A stretch of DNA of 64,000 nt. It comes from Cryobacterium sp. SO2. GTDB taxonomy: Bacteria; Actinomycetota; Actinomycetes; Actinomycetales; Microbacteriaceae. The notes beneath the pieces were generated by a model. It was not told where the DNA came from. It made no database searches and saw nothing but the letters and a program-made list of their open reading frames with translations. The position numbers were made by a program, and so were the translations under genes. The stretch is taken from contig NZ_CP117849.1 in assembly GCF_026151165.2 (NCBI RefSeq), positions 3,596,001-3,660,000 on the forward strand, in the 5' to 3' direction. Positions 35,173 through 43,858 of this stretch are shown here, piece after piece; the stretch's first letter is position 1; the number at the start of each line of letters is the position of its first letter.

Positions 35173-36045
35173 TCAGCGGCCGATAGTGTCCAATTCAGCG
35201 ACGTCGGCGGCGGAGAGCGAGAGTCCTGCGCCGAGCAGGTTCTCGCGCAGGTGCGCAACCGACGATGTCCCGGGGATCAGCAGGATGTTGGGCGAGCGCT
35301 GCAACAGCCAAGCCAGGGCCACCGCCATCGGTGTCGCGTTCAACCGGAAAGCTACAGCCACGAGCGCCTCGGACTGCAGCGGGCTGAAACCGCCCAGTGG
35401 GAAGAATGGCACGTAGGCCACGTCATTTCCCAGCAGCATGTCGATCAGGTCGTCGTCCTGGCGGAAGGCGAGGTTGTACATATTCTGCACGCACACGATC
35501 GGGGCGATCGCCATGGCCTCAACGACCTGATCCACCGTCGCGTTGCTGACGCCAAGGTGCCGGATCAGACCCTCGGCCTGCATCGCGACAAGCGCTTGGA
35601 ACGACTCGGCGATCGAGCCGGCCACGGGTCCCTCGGCGTTCCCGATTCGCAGGTTGACGAGATCGAGTGTGTCCAGGCCGAGCACTGCAAGGTTCTCCTC
35701 GACCTGCGCTCGCAGCTGGTCTGGCTGCCGGGCCGTGGGCCAGCCGCCCTGGGCGTCACGGGCCGCTCCGACCTTGGTCACGATGTGCAGCGATTCCGGA
35801 TACGGGTGCAGGGCTTCACGGATCAGCTCGTTGGTGAAGCGCGGGCCGTAGGCATCACTCGTGTCGATGTGGGTGATTCCGAGCTCCACGGCCTCGCGGA
35901 GCACGACGAGGGCCCCGTCGCGATCGGCGGGCGGACCCACCACCCACGGGCCGGCGAGCTGCATTGCGCCAAAACCGAAACGGGAGACGGAGAGGTCGCC
36001 GAGCGACCAGGTTCCGCCGGGAAGGGTCGCAGTGTGCATCATCAT
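35173..36045 (-). CDS. aldo/keto reductase
   Basis: The 290-aa NADPH-dependent oxidoreductase is a TIM barrel. It has ITHIDTSDAYGP (catalytic Asp and Tyr), HIVTKVGA (Lys), LGVSNATVDQVVEA and ILLIPGTSSVAHLRENL near the cofactor phosphate site. It reduces unknown aldehydes or ketones. It is divergent from the HxlR regulator, with palindromes between them, so it is probably the regulator's target. Confidence 0.92.
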   Translation of the reverse strand: MMMHTATLPGGTWSLGDLSVSRFGFGAMQLAGPWVVGPPADRDGALVVLREAVELGITHIDTSDAYGPRFTNELIREALHPYPESLHIVTKVGAARDAQGGWPTARQPDQLRAQVEENLAVLGLDTLDLVNLRIGNAEGPVAGSIAESFQALVAMQAEGLIRHLGVSNATVDQVVEAMAIAPIVCVQNMYNLAFRQDDDLIDMLLGNDVAYVPFFPLGGFSPLQSEALVAVAFRLNATPMAVALAWLLQRSPNILLIPGTSSVAHLRENLLGAGLSLSAADVAELDTIGR

Positions 36046-36100
36046 GGTGTTGCCTCTCAGATTGGGGGGTGGCGCGGAGTCGCGTCAGGGGTCCAGTCTG

Positions 36101-36142
36101 GGGAAGTAGCTTCCCGTTGGGAAGTAGGCACTTTCGAGTGCC
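36101..36142. promoter_or_regulatory. paired palindromes between AKR and HxlR genes
   Basis: GGGAAG-TAG-CTTCCC (36101-36115) and GGCACT-TTCG-AGTGCC (36127-36142) are both perfect inverted repeats. GGGAAGTAG also recurs as a direct repeat near 36118. They sit in the short divergent region and are good candidate HxlR operators. Confidence 0.6.
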
Positions 36143-36172
36143 TTAGTCACCCGCAGGGAAGAGGAGCAATCA

Positions 36173-36604
36173 ATGGCGACCATGACGGCGGCCCAGTCGA
36201 AAGCGGCAAGCAAGGCGAACTACAACGCGTTCCTGGCAGTCTGTCCCAGCCAGAAACTGCTCGACCGGATCTCCGACAAGTGGGTGACACTGGTGCTCAC
36301 CGCCCTGGGTAGCGGCCCCGACTGCGTCGACGAGCCCGGCTCGATGCGTTACTCGGAGCTGGCCCGCACCCTGGCCGGCGTCAGCCCGAAGATGCTCACC
36401 CAGACGCTGCGCGCCCTGGAGCGTGACGGCCTCGTGACCCGCACGGCCCTGGCAACGGTGCCCGTCACGGTCACGTACGAGCTCACCGACCTTGGACTCT
36501 CTCTGCAGCAGATGATCCGCGGCCTCAAATCCTGGGCCGAAACGCACATGGACGACGTTCTCGCCAATCGCGTCGCCCACGACGGCGGAGCTGAGGCGGG
36601 CTGA
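36173..36604 (+). CDS. HxlR-family transcriptional regulator
   Basis: The 143-aa winged-helix protein has CPSQKLLDRISDKWVTLVLTAL (the usual start of HxlR domains, with its Cys), then MRYSELARTLAGVSPKMLTQTLRALERDGLVTR and a C-terminal dimer helix. HxlR proteins often sense aldehydes, quinones or oxidants. The ATG at 36173 follows AAGAGGAGC. It is divergent from the aldo/keto reductase, which suggests an electrophile-response pair. Confidence 0.9.
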   Translation: MATMTAAQSKAASKANYNAFLAVCPSQKLLDRISDKWVTLVLTALGSGPDCVDEPGSMRYSELARTLAGVSPKMLTQTLRALERDGLVTRTALATVPVTVTYELTDLGLSLQQMIRGLKSWAETHMDDVLANRVAHDGGAEAG

Positions 36605-36723
36605 TCAGGGGCGCGTGCGGGTGTCGTCACCGCGCCCCGTATTGCCGACCGCCCGCTGTAGCGCGATCGATCCGCCGTTCCGGGCGCGCTGAGCTGGTCG
36701 CAGCGGTGTGGTCTACATCCGCG

Positions 36724-37134
36724 TCAGGAGACGGCCTTCTTCAGCAGCTCGACCAGCTGCTTCTGGTCCGCGTCGGTGAGCGTGGTCACCGCGAACGAGG
36801 TGGGCCAGAAATTACCGTCGTCCAGGTTCGCGTCCGGCTGGAAGCCGATGGTGGCATAGCGCACCTTGAACTTGGCGGCGCTCTGGAAGAACACCACCAC
36901 CTTGCCGTCTGCGTTGGCGTACGCCGGCATGCCGTACCAGGTCTTCGCGCCCAGGTCGGTGTGGTCCTTGACCAGTCGGTGCAGAATCTCGGCCAGCTCC
37001 TTGTCTGTGCCGCGCATCTCGTCGATGGCGGCCAGGCACGCTGCCTCCAGGTCGGCTCCCAGTTTCGCGGCCTTGGCTTCGGCTGCCGCCGCTCGCATGG
37101 CGGCCTTCTCCTCCTTGCTGAAGGTTGTGCTCAT
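36724..37134 (-). CDS. DUF1801-family protein
   Basis: The 136-aa cytoplasmic protein has a Lys/Ala-rich helical N-terminus (FSKEEKAAMRAAAAEAKAAK) and a DUF1801 (YdhG-like) domain with AKTWYGMPAYANADGKVVVFFQSAAKFKVRYATIGF. Family members have been linked to iron handling, but the biochemical role is unknown. ATG 37134 follows AGAGGAA. It stands alone in a set of small stress-type genes. Confidence 0.78.
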   Translation of the reverse strand: MSTTFSKEEKAAMRAAAAEAKAAKLGADLEAACLAAIDEMRGTDKELAEILHRLVKDHTDLGAKTWYGMPAYANADGKVVVFFQSAAKFKVRYATIGFQPDANLDDGNFWPTSFAVTTLTDADQKQLVELLKKAVS

Positions 37135-37264
37135 GGTCCGTTCCTCTCGCTGAATGCTTCGCTGCGCTGATTGCTTGTTGGCACTCACTCTAGGAGGAAC
37201 CCGGGGAGCGTGCTTCTTGGATCCTGCTCAGCCGACCGTGGCGGGCACCTGCACCAGAGCGGTC

Positions 37265-37738
37265 CTAACCGGTAGCCGCCTGCACGACGGTGTAGCCGGC
37301 GAGCACGATTACCGCGGCTCCCACGATGAGGTCGGTCCAGGTGGCGAGTGTCTCTCTGGCGTTCTTGTTCGCCTTCGGCAGGTGCAGGAGGCCGGCAATC
37401 AGGAGGAAGGTTCCGCCGGCGACTCCGGCGGGAAGCGCCCACCCGGGCAGCAGCGCGAGAAGCCCAGCAAGCCCCATGCCGACATTCGCCATGCCCAGTT
37501 CGCGGGTGAGCTGCTGTGCCTGCGGGCTCGGGGCGGGCCCGCCGAGAATCGCGGCGGTCGGCCCCCGGCCAGAGACCTGAGCGATGCCGGCAACGAGCAG
37601 GCGGGTGCCGACTCCCCAGAACACCCACCATCTGCCGAAGACCAGCACCGGTTCGCCACCGACCACGGCAAGCTCGATGCCGCCGGCGATGAGTGGCAGC
37701 ACGATCGTCTGCGCTATGACGAGGATGACGTAACCCAT
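37265..37738 (-). CDS. four-helix membrane protein, possible DUF6790 type
   Basis: The 157-aa integral membrane protein has about four hydrophobic helices: MGYVILVIAQTIVLPLIAGG, a Trp-rich FGRWWVFWGVGTRLLVAGIAQV, MANVGMGLAGLLALLPGW, and the last WTDLIVGAAVIVLAGYTVV. The loop TRELGMANVGMG recalls DUF6790 proteins, with low certainty. The function is unknown. The ATG was set at 37738 since the first helix starts there. Confidence 0.65.
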   Translation of the reverse strand: MGYVILVIAQTIVLPLIAGGIELAVVGGEPVLVFGRWWVFWGVGTRLLVAGIAQVSGRGPTAAILGGPAPSPQAQQLTRELGMANVGMGLAGLLALLPGWALPAGVAGGTFLLIAGLLHLPKANKNARETLATWTDLIVGAAVIVLAGYTVVQAATG

Positions 37739-37916
37739 TGGTCCCTTCGACGTTCGACAGCGATCCACTACCGAGAAATTTGCTCCTCACCGGGCGCGCG
37801 TAACGATCGACGATGCGGCCATCGAGGAGATCAGCGGGACACTCCTTCGTTCTGGAGGCCAATCTGCCACGGCCGGGGCCCGATCGCGAGGGCTGTCGAC
37901 GCGGCACGCCCGCCGT

Positions 37917-38579
37917 TCAGGGGCCGCCGAGCCAGCTGTCGATCCGGTGGTGGTCGGGTCTGAATCCGTGCCCGACACCCCAGAGAACCGCTTGGGTTCG
38001 GCTGGCGACACCGATCTTGCCGTACACACTGCGGATGTAGGACTTCACGGTATTGGGACTGAGGTAGGTGAGCGACGCCACTTCGGCGTTGCTCTTGCCT
38101 TGGGTGATCAGCGCGAGGATCTCGGACTCGCGATCAGTGATCCCCTCGCGGCGCCCCGGCCAGTCGAGTCCTGGAGCGCTTCCCGACCGCTGCGGTGGAT
38201 CGCTCACCACGATGTCGCCGGCGTGGACCGATTCCAGAGCCGCGACCAGGTCGCGGGCCGGCAACGTCTTGGACAGGTAGCCGCTGACGCCCTGGTCGAG
38301 CGCCGCGGCGATCAGGTCGGGCTGGAAGTTCCAGGTGTACATGACGACGCGACCGGCCCGTGGGTTCCGGACGAGGGCGGAGAGCTCCGACAGATCGGAT
38401 TCGGGCTGGGCGAAGGAGTCGTACAGCACGATGTCGGTGCTGTCGGAGAGACCCGTGTTCGCATCGATCTCCGCAACGAGCACCCGATCCCGGTAGTGAT
38501 CGAACATGTGCGCCAGGCCTTTGAGCACAATGTCGTAGTCATCGACCAGGGCAACGGTGACGGGTTGCGACGGGGACAT
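37917..38579 (-). CDS. NarL/LuxR-type response regulator, orphan
   Basis: The 220-aa regulator has a receiver domain (VALVDDYDIVLKGLAHMF; phospho-acceptor Asp probably in DIVLYDSF) and a C-terminal LuxR helix-turn-helix (ITDRESEILALITQGKSNAEVASLTYLSPNTVKSYIRSVYGKIG). The receiver keeps the acidic pair and the later Ser/Lys (GYLSKTL), so phosphorylation is possible. No histidine kinase is nearby. It is divergent from the GlsB-like stress gene across 146 bp, which may be a target. Confidence 0.87.
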   Translation of the reverse strand: MSPSQPVTVALVDDYDIVLKGLAHMFDHYRDRVLVAEIDANTGLSDSTDIVLYDSFAQPESDLSELSALVRNPRAGRVVMYTWNFQPDLIAAALDQGVSGYLSKTLPARDLVAALESVHAGDIVVSDPPQRSGSAPGLDWPGRREGITDRESEILALITQGKSNAEVASLTYLSPNTVKSYIRSVYGKIGVASRTQAVLWGVGHGFRPDHHRIDSWLGGP

Positions 38580-38725
38580 AGTAGGACGTTACTGCCAGAG
38601 CAGTTCGACCGGCTACACCCCTAGGGGTGTACCGCCGCCTCCCTCAGGGTGTTTGGCTGTTCACCGCCCAGCAACCGCTGGTCACATCGAAACCTCAGCC
38701 CCACCCAAACAGGAAGGAGACCACA

Positions 38726-39004
38726 ATGCTTGGTCTCATCATCAGCCTCATCGTCGTCGGCATCATCGCCGGCGCCATCGCTCGCCTCGTCGTGCCCGGA
38801 CGGCAGAACATCAGCATCCCGATGACCATCGTGCTCGGCATCGTCGGGTCCTTCGTCGGCGGATTCCTCGGCTTCCTGATCTTCCAGCACGACCCGATGG
38901 ATGGCTTCTTCCAGCCGGCCGGAATCATCGGCTCCATCATCGGCGCGATCATCGTGCTCCTGGTCTACATCCGCTTCAGCGGCCGTCGCAGCGTTCAGCA
39001 CTAG
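38726..39004 (+). CDS. GlsB/YeaQ/YmgE-family stress membrane protein
   Basis: The 92-aa protein has three hydrophobic helices and the family pattern GLIISLIVVGIIAGAIARLVVPGRQ, then a Gly-rich second helix GIVGSFVGGFLGFLIF. These transglycosylase-associated proteins are induced by stress in many bacteria; their action is unknown. ATG 38726 follows AGGAAGGAGA. It is the first of two small genes in the same direction. Confidence 0.88.
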   Translation: MLGLIISLIVVGIIAGAIARLVVPGRQNISIPMTIVLGIVGSFVGGFLGFLIFQHDPMDGFFQPAGIIGSIIGAIIVLLVYIRFSGRRSVQH

Positions 39005-39103
39005 CCGGTCTCCCGGTGGCCGTGGTCCACGCGGTTACCGGGACCGCTCGCGGGGTCAGCATCCTGCCAGATCTTTCCACTCGCGACCAAGAGAGAGCAG
39101 ACC

Positions 39104-39358
39104 ATGATCCTTCTTTTTGGCACACGCGCCTCCGAGGCCGTGATCAATCTCGTCTTGTTCGTGTGCGGGTACTGCGGAGTACTGGCCCAGCAGCAGGTCA
39201 TCAAGCGGGCGACACGATTCACGCTCTTCTTCCTCCCCCTGTTCCCGGTCTCGACGCGCTACGTCAACGTGTGCAGCCGCTGTCAGGGCAGCACCGAAGT
39301 GACCGCCGCCCAGGCCAGGCACTCGCTGGACTGGGCGAAAGCGCAAAGCGCACCCTGA
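39104..39358 (+). CDS. small zinc-ribbon protein with one hydrophobic segment
   Basis: The 84-aa protein has two CxxC knuckles, CGYC (about residue 21) and CSRC (about 57), flanking a hydrophobic stretch FTLFFLPLFPVST. The four Cys could bind zinc. It resembles short zinc-ribbon proteins annotated in Microbacteriaceae. The function is unknown. It is the last gene before the accessory island. Confidence 0.72.
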   Translation: MILLFGTRASEAVINLVLFVCGYCGVLAQQQVIKRATRFTLFFLPLFPVSTRYVNVCSRCQGSTEVTAAQARHSLDWAKAQSAP

Positions 39359-39387
39359 TTGGTGCGCCCGCACGCCTCGCGGCTCGT

Positions 39388-39443
39388 GAAAATGCTCGCA
39401 GCGTGCGATTTCTAGCGCATTTCCGCGCGCCGCGAGCATTTTC
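39388..39443. repeat. long hairpin at the left edge of the island
   Basis: GAAAATGCTCGCAGCG (39388-39403) pairs with CGCCGCGAGCATTTTC (39428-39443) with one mismatch across a 24-nt loop. It could terminate the zinc-ribbon gene. Its sequence differs from the 57-bp family. It lies about 55 bp left of the first mmsA remnant. Confidence 0.65.
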
Positions 39444-39498
39444 CCCCGCGGCGAGCACTAACGGACGCCGTTGGCACCCACGCACGCTGCGAGCCGCG

Positions 39499-39770
39499 TC
39501 AGGTGTTCTGGGAAGCCTGGGTTGATGCCGCCGTGGCTGAGGTCGAGCCAGCGAGCGGTTACGGCCTTCTCCCGGATGTAGAAGCTGATGCCAGCGGGGC
39601 CGTACGCGTTGGCGTCGCCGAACAGGCAGTCCTCTCAGCCGCCGAGCAACGGGTAAGCCACGGGCACCGGGATCGGCACGCTGATGCCATCCATGCCCAC
39701 CTGCACCTCGTGCTGGAACCACCTGGCCCCGCCGCCGTCGTTGGTGAAGATGACCGTGCCGTTACCGGCC
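39499..39770 (-). pseudogene. mmsA 3'-end remnant R1
   Basis: Read on the minus strand this gives GNGTVIFTNDGG, then FQHEVQVGMDGISVPIPVPVAY, then a TGA stop in place of the intact Trp codon, then CLFGDANAYGPAGISFY and EKAVTARWLDLSHGGIN. It matches the last 85 or so codons of the intact mmsA at 45037-46536. A 2-nt deletion just before the end shifts the original stop out of frame. The similarity begins exactly at the mmsA stop (GTCAGGTGTTCT) and fades near 39770. It is a non-functional same-orientation copy. Confidence 0.88.
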
Positions 39771-39924
39771 TCAAGTAATGACGCCTTGCATGAAGATGTC
39801 GCATGCGGATGGTTGCAGCAGTTCGCAGGGGATTCTGCGCTGGCTCAGTCGACACCATCTATCCCTCTGCGCGTTGCCGCGCGAAAGCGTCGCAGGCGTC
39901 ACTGGCTCCTGACAAACTCCAGTA

Positions 39925-41739
39925 ATGGACACGCCAGACGATCAACGACTTCTCTCCGGACTTATGCAGACCGGTTGGCTCAGCCAATTGGGCGACAGCA
40001 GCAGATCCGTGCACGACCTCATGAGCGTTTGGGATTCCATGGCCGAGGAAGTCGGCGCCGACAACCAAGACGGCCGAGCGGCACTTGAGCTACTCAGCCG
40101 AGTGTGCTCCATGTGGCCGCGGGATGGGAATTTCGAGGAACCATATGGGCCGATGGTTCAAATCGAGGGGAGGCGCAGTGCTGTCCCCGCTGATCTGACT
40201 GAGTACGAACTCGGCCTCCTCGCCGGAGCACTCAAACACTCACCGCACGCGCGTTTGAACGCCCGGCTGGCGGACATTCTCTGGATGCACTGGCCTGATA
40301 CGAAACAGCGATATTCCTTCGCTCGCATCGCAGTCGAAAACTGGTTGTCGCAAGGCATTCAGGAAGATCAATGGTCCAGGGGCCTCGAGTCCGAGTTTGA
40401 GCGCTCGATCGAGCTTGCAAAACGACTTCGATTTTCCGACCTGCTCGATTCGATTCAAGAGGAGCTTTGCAAAGCCACGCTGATCTCGAAGTCGCCAGTA
40501 TTTGTCTATGGGTGGGCCCGCGTCCTGACGAAACACCGTCTCTTGGGCACGTGGTTTGACGCAATGCGACGCCACTTGAACGAGCTTGCCTACCGGGACG
40601 ATGTCAGTCCTGCGCTGGCGCGAGAGATTATGGAGTTACTCGCCACGTGGGCAATATCCGCGGGCGATCCTTCCGAAGCGAGCGCGCATTTTCTCGCTAT
40701 AGCCGAATCATGGCTTGGTGACGCCGAGTTGCGCACCCAGGGCGCCGGTGCCTCCTACTTGGTCGCGTCGTCCTTTACAGAGAAAGCACTCCAACACCTC
40801 AAGAGGATCCCGCGCAAGCATCGACATGAGCGCGCGGAAAGCTTGCTCGCGTCGCTTCCAATGCGGATCCGCGATTATGGACTCCGGTCTCTCGAAGAAA
40901 TGCACCGCTTCGAATCTGATCCGGTCGACCTCACGCAACCTGTCGAGTACACCCGCCAGTCCACATCTGGGCGGAGTACCAGCGACGCATTGGCATATCT
41001 CTGCGGTGCGATGCCCCTGGCATCCTTCGACGAGATGAAACGCCAGGGTGAGGAATCGCTTCTTGGCTCGATAAGCGCACTCTTCGGTCACGTCACCCTA
41101 ACGGGCGACGGTCGAGTGACTAACGTGAGCGATGCAGACGGAATGAACCGTTACGGACAGAAGGAATCACTTTGGCGGGCAATGATTCAGGCGTACGAAA
41201 TTCGGCTGCAACTTGTTTGCATGGCCCATATTCGGCCTGCACTTGACGTGGTCACTTCTGAGCACAAACTGAAGCGCGCAGACTTCGAGGTCATCGTTCG
41301 GGGTGCATCAGTGATTCCTCCGAAGTCGGTCGGCCTCGTCGCTCACGCGTTGTACGACGGGTACACCGGGAACTTCGCGAGCGCGCTGCACATCCTCACG
41401 CCACAAATCGAAGACATGGTTCGCTATCAATTCAGAGAAGGCGGGCTGCCGACTAGCAAGTTCTCATCTGAGGGAGCGGAGTCGGAGGTGGGGCTTTCAG
41501 CGCTAATGGAACTCGATGAGGCCGAAGAATTGTTTGGTGAGGACCTGACGTTCGAAATGCGCGCACTCTTCTGCGGGCCGACAGGTCCGAACTTGCGCAA
41601 CAACGTTGCGCATGGCCTGATTTCTAGCGATGAAGCAAATGGCCACCATGCGCTCTATGTCTGGTGGCTATGCCTTCGGCTGGTCTATGTACCTTTTTTC
41701 AACGGTATGCGATCCGCCGAGAAAGAGAGTGGCGCCTAG
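39925..41739 (+). CDS. DUF4209/HEPN-domain protein, putative defence gene
   Basis: The 604-aa protein is mostly helical and has no signal peptide or membrane helix. Its last 130 residues match my memory of DUF4209 proteins: HALYDGYTGNFASALHILTPQIEDMVRYQFREGG, LFGEDLTFEMRALF, and LRNNVAHGLIS. The last holds R558-x4-H563, the RNase signature of HEPN domains. Such proteins are common in phage-defence loci, and RNA cleavage after infection is a reasonable guess. Codon use and GC are clearly lower than in the flanking genes, a sign of transfer. It lies alone between two mmsA remnants. ATG 39925 has only a weak ribosome site. Confidence 0.75.
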   Translation: MDTPDDQRLLSGLMQTGWLSQLGDSSRSVHDLMSVWDSMAEEVGADNQDGRAALELLSRVCSMWPRDGNFEEPYGPMVQIEGRRSAVPADLTEYELGLLAGALKHSPHARLNARLADILWMHWPDTKQRYSFARIAVENWLSQGIQEDQWSRGLESEFERSIELAKRLRFSDLLDSIQEELCKATLISKSPVFVYGWARVLTKHRLLGTWFDAMRRHLNELAYRDDVSPALAREIMELLATWAISAGDPSEASAHFLAIAESWLGDAELRTQGAGASYLVASSFTEKALQHLKRIPRKHRHERAESLLASLPMRIRDYGLRSLEEMHRFESDPVDLTQPVEYTRQSTSGRSTSDALAYLCGAMPLASFDEMKRQGEESLLGSISALFGHVTLTGDGRVTNVSDADGMNRYGQKESLWRAMIQAYEIRLQLVCMAHIRPALDVVTSEHKLKRADFEVIVRGASVIPPKSVGLVAHALYDGYTGNFASALHILTPQIEDMVRYQFREGGLPTSKFSSEGAESEVGLSALMELDEAEELFGEDLTFEMRALFCGPTGPNLRNNVAHGLISSDEANGHHALYVWWLCLRLVYVPFFNGMRSAEKESGA

Positions 41740-41799
41740 TTCGCTCAGTTCCGGCAATGCAATTAACTATCGTCCTGGCTAGCGATGCTCCTATTCGAC

Positions 41800-42105
41800 T
41801 TTTTCAATGCACCGGCTGCACACCCTCCGGCGGGCCAGCGCGGAGTCGCCGCAACGACCGTCAAGCTCAATGTTCTGCGATTGAAGGCGAAGCCAGCCGG
41901 ACCGCGTGCCCTGGCATGTCCGGACATAGAGTCCTTCCGCGCACCGGACGGCACTCCGAGGGCACCACAATCGGCACGTTCATGCCGCTCATGCCCACCT
42001 GCACCTCGTGCTGGATCGATCCCGCGCTACCGGCTTCGGTGAAGATGGACTTGGTGGAATTGATGACGGCCATGCCGTCGCTGACGCCGGCCACCCCGCT
42101 CGACG
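41800..42105 (-). pseudogene. mmsA 3'-end remnant R2 (more decayed)
   Basis: On the minus strand 41960-42105 encodes DGMAVINSTKSIF, then IQHEVQVGMSGMNVPIVVP, matching DGVAVINASRYGNGTAIF and FQHEVQVGMVGINVPIPVP of intact mmsA. Weaker alignment continues leftward through GAGTCCTTCC (intact at 45167-45176) and the segment before it, toward the 3' end near 41800. It has indels and no usable frame. The left boundary is approximate. It has the same orientation as R1 and the intact gene. Confidence 0.65.
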
Positions 42106-42124
42106 AATAGCGAGGTCCCTGATG

Positions 42125-43858
42125 TCAAACGCGCGATTGTGTCCGCATTGACTCCACGGCGCGCTTCAAGTCTTCGGCATTGACGGGTCGAGTGGACCAT
42201 TCGGTCCAGAAGTCCAAGGTTGCGCTCGCGGGTCTGATCTTGGGCTTGTCTAGTTTGATACGGGTGGGGAGAATGATGGCGTCGCCTAGGAGCAATGCCT
42301 CCCCCACGTCGAGCAGGGGCAGGCTAGCGGTGAGACTTTCCAAGCTATCCGGCATGAGTCTCCGGATGACCATCTGGTCTCTATCGTTCGTTAGTCGCAA
42401 TACCAGAAAGTTATTGCACTGAGAAAGCACAGTGCGGCTCACGTCAGCTGGCCGCTGGCTAACAACCAGAAGTGAAACCCCGTATTTACGCCCTTCCTTT
42501 GCGATGCGCTCGAAAACGTCAAGTGCTCTGGCCTCAGCGGTGTCACGCGGGTCGGCTGGCATATACAGATGGGCCTCGTCGCAAACGAGCGTGACTGGGG
42601 TCCGAGATTCTACGTCGGTCCAAAAGTGGATCTCGTACAGGAGACGGGCCAGTACTCCGACAATTACTGGGAGCACATCGCTGGGGACTTCGCTGAAGTC
42701 AATAATCTTGATGCCGGGTTTAGTGCCGAGCAACTTGGCAGCAAAGCCTTCAAGCCATTCGTATTCATCGTGATCTTCCGGTGGCGCGAACATGAAGGAG
42801 TACCGACGATCCTCCAGGCGTGACTCTAACCGAGCTATGAAGCGCGTCAGCTTCCCGTGGAACGGGCCCTGTTTATCTGCCCGTGTTCCGGCGACCATCT
42901 CGGAGTCGTCTAGCCGGAGCCGCTCCGTCAATTGCGACAAGTCAAATGGGACTGGACTGTCAGCGGTGAAGCGCGCTAGTACTGCCTCATGCCCCTGACC
43001 CTCAAGCGCTTCGCGTTTCAGATCACGAACATGTTTTCCGAGACGGGCAGCCTGATTCGGTGCGTTCTCTTCGGATCGGTCGAGCAAGAGGGCCTGCATC
43101 TCTTCCTGGTTGAGTAGCCACGCAGGGAGAAACAATGCATCGTCTCCAGGAGTGTCAACGTCTCCGGGGCCGGCAATCCTTAGCCGCGTAGCGTAGGAGT
43201 CGGGGTCGTCAGCCAAAGGTGCATACTCGCCGTGCATGTCCAGAACCACCAAGTTGGGGTGCGCCAGACCACTAGCCTTTTCAAGAATCAGTGCCACCGC
43301 CCAGCTCTTGCCCGAGCCGGTGCTGCCTAGAAGCGCAGCATGTCGCTGGAATAATCGATTACCATCGGCGACAGCCTCCGCCGTCTTGTCTGCTACGAAG
43401 TGACCAAGCTTGAGCCGCTCCTCCGCGGGGACTTGTTTCGCTAGGATCCCCATGAGCTTTTGAAGGTTGGAGGACTCCAGCACCCAACACGGTGCGTCTA
43501 TCCGCGGGTAGCAATCTGCGCCACGTTTGAATGTATCCGTCTTCGTTCCGTCCACCCGCCTGTAGGTGCCGAGCAGGACAACTCGGATCAGATCCCTCTG
43601 CCGGCTTTCGACCGGGACTTGACCGTCATCATCTATGTCGTCGAGCATCGCTTCATCGTGGAGATCGCGAGTGACACGGTCAAGTAGGCCGATTAGGAAC
43701 TCAGAAGCACTGTCACCCTGAAGAGCGATCAAGCTGCCGACACCGATGCGTGTGAGGCGCTCATGGTCGTCAATCTCGACCCAGACGCTAGCTGTGTCCA
43801 CGCGGAAGGTGCGTCCCAACGCTTTGTTTGGGTCTAGATCGAGTGACGAATCTGTCAT
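42125..43858 (-). CDS. HerA-like ATPase of a SIR2-HerA defence pair
   Basis: The 577-aa protein is a HerA/FtsK-type motor. It has a beta-rich N-terminal HAS-barrel-like part, Walker A GSTGSGKS (178-185), the HerA segment VVLDMHGEYAPL (204-215), Walker B VTLVCDEAHLY (422-432) and a sensor/arginine-finger region VVSQRPADVSRTVLSQCNNFLVLRL (465-489). HerA rings work with nucleases in repair and, in defence, with SIR2 or DUF4297 effectors. Its start overlaps the SIR2 gene stop as ATGA, so the two are made together. GC is lower than in the chromosome around it. Confidence 0.88.
   Translation of the reverse strand: MTDSSLDLDPNKALGRTFRVDTASVWVEIDDHERLTRIGVGSLIALQGDSASEFLIGLLDRVTRDLHDEAMLDDIDDDGQVPVESRQRDLIRVVLLGTYRRVDGTKTDTFKRGADCYPRIDAPCWVLESSNLQKLMGILAKQVPAEERLKLGHFVADKTAEAVADGNRLFQRHAALLGSTGSGKSWAVALILEKASGLAHPNLVVLDMHGEYAPLADDPDSYATRLRIAGPGDVDTPGDDALFLPAWLLNQEEMQALLLDRSEENAPNQAARLGKHVRDLKREALEGQGHEAVLARFTADSPVPFDLSQLTERLRLDDSEMVAGTRADKQGPFHGKLTRFIARLESRLEDRRYSFMFAPPEDHDEYEWLEGFAAKLLGTKPGIKIIDFSEVPSDVLPVIVGVLARLLYEIHFWTDVESRTPVTLVCDEAHLYMPADPRDTAEARALDVFERIAKEGRKYGVSLLVVSQRPADVSRTVLSQCNNFLVLRLTNDRDQMVIRRLMPDSLESLTASLPLLDVGEALLLGDAIILPTRIKLDKPKIRPASATLDFWTEWSTRPVNAEDLKRAVESMRTQSRV

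Noticed and set aside
39503..39778. Open frame on the plus strand across remnant R1
   Set aside because: The minus strand of the same segment is clearly a decayed copy of mmsA, so the plus-strand frame is chance.
41867..42094. Short minus-strand open frame with HEVQVGM
   Set aside because: It is a stop-free stretch of the mmsA remnant R2, not a separate gene; it loses similarity and frame after VPIVVP.
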